Assembly (NCBI GenBank): GCA_900073065.1
Contig: FJOG01000026.1
Location: 369,235 to 433,234, forward strand
Reading direction: 5' to 3'
DNA from: Phialocephala subalpina
Taxonomy: Eukaryota; Ascomycota; Leotiomycetes; Helotiales; Mollisiaceae
Length of the DNA stretch: 64,000 nt
Shown here: piece after piece, positions 57,028-64,000 of the stretch
How the letters are laid out: each line of letters begins with the position of its first letter
Numbering within the stretch: the first letter of the stretch is position 1
The notes under the pieces: model-generated
Database searches by the model: none
What the model saw: the letters and a program-made list of their open reading frames with translations, nothing else
What the model was told of the DNA's origin: nothing
Made by a program: the position numbers and the translations under genes

Positions 57028-60000
57028 ATGGCAAGCTTTCTCCGTGGGAAGCAAGCTGGTGTGCAGAATGATCTTTCTGCAGGAATCATTCCAGACGCAT
57101 TTGCTCCAGACGACCAGGCAAGATACGGAATTAACTCTCAAATTGGGTGAGCAGAGCTCCCGGCAGCCCGGTGCTACGCGCCTACTGACTCTTCACAGAT
57201 CCTTAGCATACGATCCTGTACAGTCTCTCCTCGCCATAGGAACGAACGAGACGGCCTTTGGCAGTGGGCAGATATACGTCTTTGGCCAGAAGCGTGTGCA
57301 GGCCACCCTCACATTACCCCGCCGAGCCTCTGTCAAGACCCTCCAGTTCTGCGCCGACCGCCTCATAAGTCTCGATTCGAAGAACGAGTTGATAATATGG
57401 GACCTTGCAACGCAGAAGAAGGTGGCAAACTATTCACCACCTGGAATTGTGACAGCGTTGGTGACTGATCCAATGTTGGATTGGGCATTCATCGGACTAC
57501 AAAATGGAGATGTGATTGCATATGACTTGGACAGAGAGAAAATCGCACCTTTGAGGCTGCCGAACTTCTGGCGCGAACGGAATCCAAGGGCTAGACTGGT
57601 CTCCATCGTCTCTATGCAACTACACCCGAAGGATATTGGCCAGCTGCTCATAGGATACCCGGAAGGAGCGGTGATTTACTCGTTCAAGCAGAACAGAGCC
57701 ATCAAGTTCTTCGAATATGAGGTACCCATTGGAGCACCAGGAGGAAACGCGGATCCTTTGGGAGCAGAGAAAGTACGCAAGCCGCATGTCACACATGTAT
57801 TTTGGCATCCAAGTGGCACATTCGTTGGCACTGCACACGATGATTCAACTTTGGTGTTTTGGGATCCAAAAGACAGCCGTGTTTTGATGGCAAGGACTAT
57901 CACAGACTCCCATGTCGACAAGCCAGGAAATCAGCCCAGCAGCTTTGGTAATACACCAGGCACATTCGCATTGAAGGAGCCCTTTTCGAAGATTGCTTGG
58001 TGCTGCAAGGAGAACCCTGATGATACAGGTATTATGATCGCCGGAGGTGTTCCAACCACCCTTGCACAGAAAGGCTTGACGTTTCTTGAATTGGGTGCTA
58101 CTCCGGTTTATGCAACCTCGACATGGCAGATTCTCACAAAACACTTCGAGGCGAAGAAACAACATTTGCTACCTACTCCTCCCGGAGCGGAGATTGTCGA
58201 TTTCTGTCTTATTCCGCGTGTCTCGCCACATTTTGCCGGCGCTCAAGATCCTATTGCTATTATTGCACTTCTCACCTCAGGAGAGCTCATCACGTTAAGC
58301 TTTCCCAGCGGATATCCTATTTCACCTACAAATCAGTTGCATCCCTCAGTCTCGTTCGTTCATCCGTTTGTGACTTCAATGGCTGTAGCACCTGTCGAAA
58401 GAGGACGATGGCTTGGCATGGTCGAGAATCGACAGCAGGGTCCTCAACTCGTACGAGGAGGCGCCGAGAGTATCAAAAACCTGAAGAGATACGAAGCACG
58501 TAATATCGTTCAGATGGCACACGGAGATGGAACTGTCCGGATCTGGGATGCTGGGCATGACGACGAACTCGAGAATAGTGCTGTTCTGCAAGTTGATATG
58601 GCCAGGGCCCTGGATCGATACGATGATTTAATTATCACCTCGTTAAGCATGGCCAGTGTTACGGGTGAGTTGGCTGTTGGTACAGCTACTGGGGAAGTCG
58701 TTGTCTACAAATGGGGTGGCAACAAACTTTTTGGCCGAGAAGGGCAAGTAGAAATCATTGCCGGGGGGCTTACAGACATTTCTGCTCGTGCAGAGCCAAC
58801 CTTGAAGGAAGGTCTTCAGCCCTTTGTTCTATACGATAAGGGGAAAGGACCTATAACAGTAGTCAAGATGTCGGATGTTGGGTTCGTCGGCGTTGGTTCA
58901 GAGGCTGGTGTATTCTCCATCATTGACCTTCGTGGCCCTGCGGTCATATTTAGCGCATCACTCAGCGAATTTGTCAAGACCGACAAGCGGAGCAGCTTCA
59001 TGAAGAAAGGAAACTCTTCCACATCGGCAAAGCCAGATTGGCCTGTGGTCATCGAATTTGGAGTCATGACACTAGATGGCGATGACTATTCGAGTATCGC
59101 GTGCTTTGTAGGCACGAATCTTGGGAAAGTTGCCACGTTCAAGATCTTGCCTCAAGGTGCAGGGTTTACTGCCCAATTCGCAGGTCTCACCTCATGTTCC
59201 GACCGAATTATCTCGATATCTCCAATCAACGCCGACACTGGCAGGCTGGCACCTGCAACTGGGGCTACCGTCGGTGCTTTGAGAACGGGTACAAAGACTC
59301 ATGGTACACTTGTGGTTGGTAAGTAATGGCCGGTTCCCCTCCTCTCCTTTTCGAGCTTTCCCGTGATTTGCATGACTAACTTGCTCTAGTCACACAAACA
59401 GAAGCTCGCATCTTCAAACCTGCGACAGCAAAGGGAGCGCACAAGACTTGGGACGATTTCTTATGCGATGCTGCCAACGTGACAGACTTCGAAGATCGTG
59501 CCCACGCTCTCGTCGGTCTGTTTGGGGATGGCACAACTCGAGCTTACTCGCTTCCAGCTCTAAAAGAGATAGGCGTTGCGAAAGTCGGTATGCTCGACAA
59601 GACCAGATCGACAAACGCGATTGTCACCTCTTCGGGTGACCTCTTTGGCTGGACAGGTCCATCGGAAATCGCCATGCTCGGAGTCTGGGGCGCAGGACAA
59701 TCGCTTCCTAAGTCTCAAGACAAGTTGTTCAATCCGGAAGCATTGATACCACCCCGACCAACAATATCGAACCTGCAATGGATCTCAGGAACGCAATATG
59801 TCAGTCCCACCGATCTAGATCTGCTCATCGGTGGACCGGACAGACCACCAAGCAAACGCATGATGATGGCTGCCGCAGAAGAAGAACGACTCGCACGCTC
59901 CGGTGGTCAAGGCTCAAGTCGTGCTCCTGGCACGGTATCTTCAGAGGGATGGGGAGAGTACATGACAAGACAGTTGAATGAGAGAACGGAAAAGCTCAAC

Positions 60001-60129
60001 ATTATGGGAGATAGTACGGATAGAATGCTCGAGAATAGTCAAGGGTGGGCAGATGATGCGAGCAAATTTGCAAAGAAACAGTCGAGGAGTCTTCTGTTCG
60101 GGGGAATCACCAAGGGCTTAGGGTTCTGA
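57028..60129 (+). CDS. SRO7: Sro7/Lgl-family exocytosis protein (SNARE-binding WD40 protein)
   Basis: Sro7/tomosyn/Lgl proteins bind the t-SNARE Sec9 and the Rab Sec4 at the plasma membrane and regulate polarised secretion. Three exons (57028-57146, 57199-59318, 59390-60129) encode 992 aa; introns are 52 and 71 nt. The N-terminus MASFLRGKQAGVQNDLSAGI leads into WD40 repeats (SLAYDPVQSLLAIGT, LISLDSKNELIIWDLATQK, HVFWHPSGTFVGTAHDDSTL, HGDGTVRIWDAGHDDE). The Lgl C-terminal region includes EARIFKPATAKGAHKTW. The end (TRQLNERTEKLNIMGDSTDR, SQGWADDASKFAKKQ) resembles the SNARE-like tail seen in this family. The gene is intact; length fits the family (about 1000 aa). Confidence 0.93.
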
Positions 60130-60638
60130 TCTGGCGATCATGGCGTTCGGTTTACTGGGCGATGGGATTGGCGTTGGTCTTTAAATGGTTTTTGCTGCGC
60201 TGACTGGCATATGCCATTTCACAGGATGACAATTTATGAGGGGTCTGAGATTCCACTCATGAACGCTAGTCGTACTATATCTTCCTTGGATTAGCATGGC
60301 CCTTGGTTCAGCGTCACTCAATTAGTATTGGGGACATCGACTCAATATTCATGGAAACAAGAAAGCTTGCTTCTTCTGAATCATCGCGAATCGCCCCCTT
60401 TGTCACTTTCCGCAAAAGTTCTATCAATGAAGAGCAATGATATGCTGCTTCTTTTTATCCCTAAATTTTTGAGGTCGGAAGTCTCCACCTTCATCAGGCT
60501 TGCGAAAAGTACTTCTCTCGTCCATGATACACTCTCCAATCAGATTAAAATGTCCAACTTCGGAAGTATCCATTTGTTGAAGAATCACCTCCTCCGATAC
60601 AATATTGATCGCTCGTATCACCTTGCTACTGAGTTCGT
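60130..60638. other. Intergenic between convergent Sro7 and HET pseudogene
   Basis: 3' regions of two convergent genes; nothing else is supported. Confidence 0.5.
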
Positions 60639-62692
60639 CTAGTTTTGCTTTGAACTTAAGGTCGAGATGGTAAATGTCGCTGTGGCCTTCCCACTTGCGA
60701 ATGCCAGGCGGCCTTCTTTGTGAAGAGTTTCTGAATCATTGAGGTATTCGGGCCAGATGTTGATCAGTATTCCCAGTTTCAGGATCTTTTGGTCATCCAA
60801 GCTATCTTTCTTCCAGGTGATCTCGCCTTCCTTGCTATACTCCACGTATTCCTCCCTCGCTGCAATTTTGTTGCTCGTAAAGAAACGGATCATATCTTCG
60901 TCTAGATTTGGTGCGGCGTTGCTGGACTCGAACCCTACGCACGACGTATGGAAGGCTCCTGCTATCGTTAAATCTACAGACAAAATCTCCAGCCTTTGCC
61001 CAGCGTGGAACGAGTGAGATCTCTCCTGTGTTCAGAACAACGAATGTCCGGCTCCCCCATAATCATTTGTATCCTGCGCTTAAGATATGGAACCACGTCT
61101 CGAAGAAGCCCGTGTGGGAGATCATCGATGTCTTTGAATACCGGCAGGTAGTCGCCGCCGATCCATGCCTGCAGATGCTCATAAAGGATACCCAGTGCTT
61201 GCGCCAATTGGTCATTCGTTGGCTGGCTGTCATCATCGCTATCGTCGCTGCTTCCTGCTACCGCATCATCATCGCCATAGTCACTGTATGTTGCGGGTTC
61301 GGTGCCTTCTGCTAAGAAAGTGATGTCTTTGATCTTCTGACAGATCTCTTCTATCTTGCTCATCGGAGGTAGCTCGTCTCTTACCACTTCGATGACGCCT
61401 ACGAAGTCCCCGATGCATCCCAGCACTTTTGGTTCACCGAGCACAATATGCATGAGGTCAAAACCAGGCATCGAGAAATGGAGAAATGGCTTTGGGCATC
61501 TGCAGAAGTTTGACTGATAGTCCAATCTGGCACCCAAGAATGAGGCCTCGGGTCTCTTTGCTCGAGCGCTATGTCCTCAGCATGGGACAAGAACCCGAAG
61601 CCTCGCTGGCAGCGAAGAAGGTATAATGCGAGATCTGTATATACTTCGGGCACAGACTTGTTGTAGTCGATTTGGATGAGACTGTCTAGTTTCTCTTTGC
61701 CTCTCATGAACATCGAATCTACACCTGGGAGAGCTGCAACTTTATTCCTTTCATCGCGCTCGAACATTCCAAGGTGTGCATAGAGCATGTCCCGAGGATC
61801 GAAAACTCCATGACCCCGCCGCGAGTGCAGTATCTGGAGTAAATACCGACATTCACCCCTCTCGCGGCTCGCCCTTGAGAGTAGGAACAATCAAGTTGTT
61901 GTGTAAGGCTTGCATGTCGATCAAACGTTTTTGAACAAGATCCTCCTGGCTAGCGAGCGGCGCCGAAAGATTGCCTTTCTGTATCAACTCAGTCAACACG
62001 GTCCATCTCACACGATGACTTCCAATCTGAATCCACGATTCATCAGACCGAACCATTTCCTGCAAAACCCACACTCTCGTGAACCAAGGTCGATTCAAGA
62101 CATGATTCCTTGCCAGACTTTGAAGATACGGCAACCAGCCGAAATACCTTCAACTTCCCCTCATAAAAATAAGCATTCTTCTCCGAATGCCTCACATTAG
62201 CCAAAATCCCGGATCTCATACTCTCCCCACTCGCCGGCACACTCATCTTCAAATTCTCAAACAATTCGTCAGTCTCCGTTGTGGTTCTCCAAGATAAATA
62301 ATCGTATGCCTCGCAATCTCATATATCAACCCCATCATTCTAACCTGATGATTCTTATCGTTGACATTATGCTGATTGATACATATCCCATCTGCCCAGA
62401 CTTGAATTTCTTAAGTTGGATGTCGGATGTGGCGTAAGGCTGAGTCGAGAGTTGCGGTTATGGAGAGGGGTTTGGAGTCTACGAGGACGGTCCGTGTATC
62501 GGTGGAGGAACCCTAGACGCAGGAGAGGGCTGTGTAGTGGGAGGCGATGGAGTTATCGTAGTGGTGGAGGGTTGAATGGATCAGGGAGCATGTTATAGGA
62601 GAGTTAAGGGTAGGTGAGGGGTAGAGGACGATGATGTGGAGTCCGTCGGGCTCGGTGAGGAGGGTATATTGATACTCCTCATCATCTTCCAT
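60639..62692 (-). pseudogene. HET-domain protein, inactivated
   Basis: Reading from the ATG at 62692 (MEDDEEYQYTLLTEPDG), the HET domain is recognisable: HYTALSCV-stop-GSSTDTRTV, ALRHIRHPT-stop-EIQVWADGICINQHN, HTIIYLGE, NRPWFTRVWVLQEMVRSD, GVFDPRDMLYAHLGMFERD. Stops are TAG at 62513-62515 (replacing the Trp of the V-W-G motif) and TAA at 62411-62413. Frame changes occur after IIYLGE, near 61870, and near 61010 before HAGQRLEILSVDLTIAGAF. The order and length match a once complete HET protein of about 650 aa. It is distinct from the HET gene at 32.6 kb. Confidence 0.85.
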
Positions 62693-63886
62693 TGTTCTGT
62701 GATATTAAAACCAGAACTTTCGAGAGATTTCGATCCAGCGGATGAATTTGTGAGTTTAGGTGTCCCAAACTCGTCTGACAATCTTCAAGTGTCGTTGCGC
62801 ATGCAGGAACCCCTGTCTCCTGCAGCTTTGGTGGGGAGAAAGGTCTTACCCTCGTTATTGGTCAGACTTGGACTGCCCCTGAAATATGTCCTAGGATGAG
62901 CAGCAGGGGAAGGAAGAGGCTACATAGGTTACACAGCATCTTCACAAGGCTGACTTGATCTCATTTCTCCATTGATCCCGTACCCAACTGCCCCCCATCA
63001 GACCGCTCTTTTCCTACTTTCAAAACCCCAAAACAAAACTTTTTCCTTTCTAACTTTCTCCGCCTCAACTGGGCATTTGGTCATTATTTACTGGCATAAT
63101 CTCCGAGTTACAATGGCACAATGCGAAGTCCTGTACTTGCAAACCACGCATCCCAACCTCCACTATCCTGCTCGCAAACGGCGTAGTTCAATATCTCTTG
63201 TATATTCAATCTCCCCGCCTCTGTTGGAGATCGCCATCAAATTCTGCAAGATCATGGAAGTTGCGGCTGAGGTTCATCGTCGTAAGGATCGCCCAACGGC
63301 GGCTTTGGAGCCTCCGGTCAGGAATCGCAACTTCTCTCGGCTCCATGTCTAGAGCAAGAATGGCAAAGCAAGGAAGTTAAGCGAAGGGGAAGGGGAAGAT
63401 GATGGGGAAGAAGATGACGATCAGGAACGTAGTCGGAGCGATAGAGATGGGAAGACAAAAGCAGGGACCATTATCACTATCTTCCTAGATTGCGATGGTG
63501 GGGGGGCCAGATGATTGTCTATCTCAAATAATCAGATATGAAGTTTGGCCTCCGCTTCGGTTTCCAACACTGGAAGAATGTTAGGACCTGCAAAACACTG
63601 CATCCGCAATGACGACATGGGATGCTGAGACTCGTGGCACATTTTGAAAGTGAAAGGCTGCAGGAATCCAGCAGAAAAATTGGGCTTTCCTAAATGTTCA
63701 TTCATAATGTCTCGCTCCCTGCTTTAGAAATCCCCAGTTCGCCAAGTAGCATAATAAATAACAATAAAACGATGAACGCCATGCAATGCGACTGTCATCA
63801 GATACTCCTACCTTGAGAGTGAGAATTTCTGCTCTCCAAGCTTGATACAAGATAATAACCATAACTCATCAAACTAACAGACCTCT
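62693..63886. other. Intergenic, no recognisable gene
   Basis: A plus-strand frame with ATG at about 63113 (MAQCEVLYLQTTHPNLHY..., 80 aa) has no recognised domain and basic, low-complexity character. I do not claim it as a gene. Confidence 0.4.
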
Positions 63887-63986
63887 CAGCTCAGCGTAGC
63901 CTTCAACTCCTCCTCCTTCCCCTCCCCGCCACCCACCCCAACATCCCTCAACACACCCTCCATCATCACCGTCGCATTCCTAAACA
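63887..63986 (-). CDS. Possible C-terminal end of a gene cut by the window edge
   Basis: The last bases read on the minus strand as FRNATVMMEGVLRDVGVGGG...EEELKATLS followed by TGA (63889-63887). Codon use looks coding, but the rest is lost in terminal Ns, so no family can be named. Confidence 0.35.
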
Positions 63987-64000
63987 NNNNNNNNNNNNNN
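63987..64000. other. Terminal Ns
   Basis: Unresolved bases to the end of the window. Confidence 1.

Noticed and set aside
60915..60945. Box-B-like GGTTCGAGTCC on the minus strand
   Set aside because: It lies in HET pseudogene coding sequence (GFESSNAAP) and has no tRNA arms around it.
1..64000. CRISPR arrays, bacterial operons and ribosome-binding sites
   Set aside because: None seen. The sequence is eukaryotic, with spliceosomal introns throughout.

Overview
The window is nuclear DNA of a filamentous ascomycete (Pezizomycotina, most like a helotialean Leotiomycete by gene content; the placement is inference). The evidence is short introns of about 46-86 nt with GTAAGT-like donors and CTAAC branch sites, a White Collar-1 photoreceptor, a CFEM protein, HET and NACHT (NLR-like) genes, GH76, and a Sro7/Lgl exocytosis gene. 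There is an assembly gap of Ns at 19043-19534 and another at the right edge from 63987.

Layout: 2.2-3.8 kb, a GPI-type GH76 mannanase interrupted by an exact 250-bp tandem duplication; 6.1-6.7 kb, a small CFEM secreted protein; 7.1-8.7 kb (minus), SDS23; 9.9-13.5 kb, karyopherin Pse1/Kap121; 14.7-18.4 kb, White Collar-1 with a long last intron and a chain of overlapping uORFs; 20.3-22.3 kb, two broken tandem paralogues of an unrecognised gene; 22.7-24.7 kb (minus), a diaminopropionate ammonia-lyase fused to an M20-like tail; 25.1-25.5 kb, two back-to-back MITE-like elements; 25.6 kb (minus), tRNA-Leu; 26.3-34.7 kb, a repeat-rich, immunity-like block (kinase-like gene, ruined NACHT/NLR gene, a 506-bp TIR element, a HET fragment and an intact HET gene); 36 kb, a serine-rich single-pass membrane protein; 39.9 kb, a second tRNA; 40.7 kb (minus), a PDAP1-like protein; 42.3 kb, a 145-aa orphan; 46.3-48.1 kb (minus), a multi-finger C2H2 protein; 48.8-50.3 kb (minus), a DUF6594-type membrane protein; 50.3-57.0 kb, no recognisable genes; 57.0-60.1 kb, Sro7/Lgl; 60.6-62.7 kb (minus), a HET pseudogene.

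The most striking observation concerns the two tRNA genes recognised here. Each has the usual short intron next to the anticodon. Each also has a second insertion of 47 or 50 nt that looks exactly like a spliceosomal mRNA intron: GTAAGC/T donor, perfect TACTAAC branch site and AG acceptor. One lies in the D-loop, the other in the T-loop. Removing the insertions restores canonical cloverleaves, and in one case also restores the split B-box promoter element. The insertions have the length and signals of the mRNA introns in neighbouring genes. This suggests spliceosomal introns have colonised Pol III tRNA genes in this lineage.

The housekeeping genes (SDS23, PSE1, WC-1, PDAP1, Sro7) are intact and intron-rich. 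The decayed genes are mostly HET/NLR-type self-recognition genes and small duplicated orphans. Four perfect tandem duplications fall into only two unit sizes (250, 250, 67 and 67 bp), which points to assembly artefacts that a reader should resolve before trusting the genes they touch.
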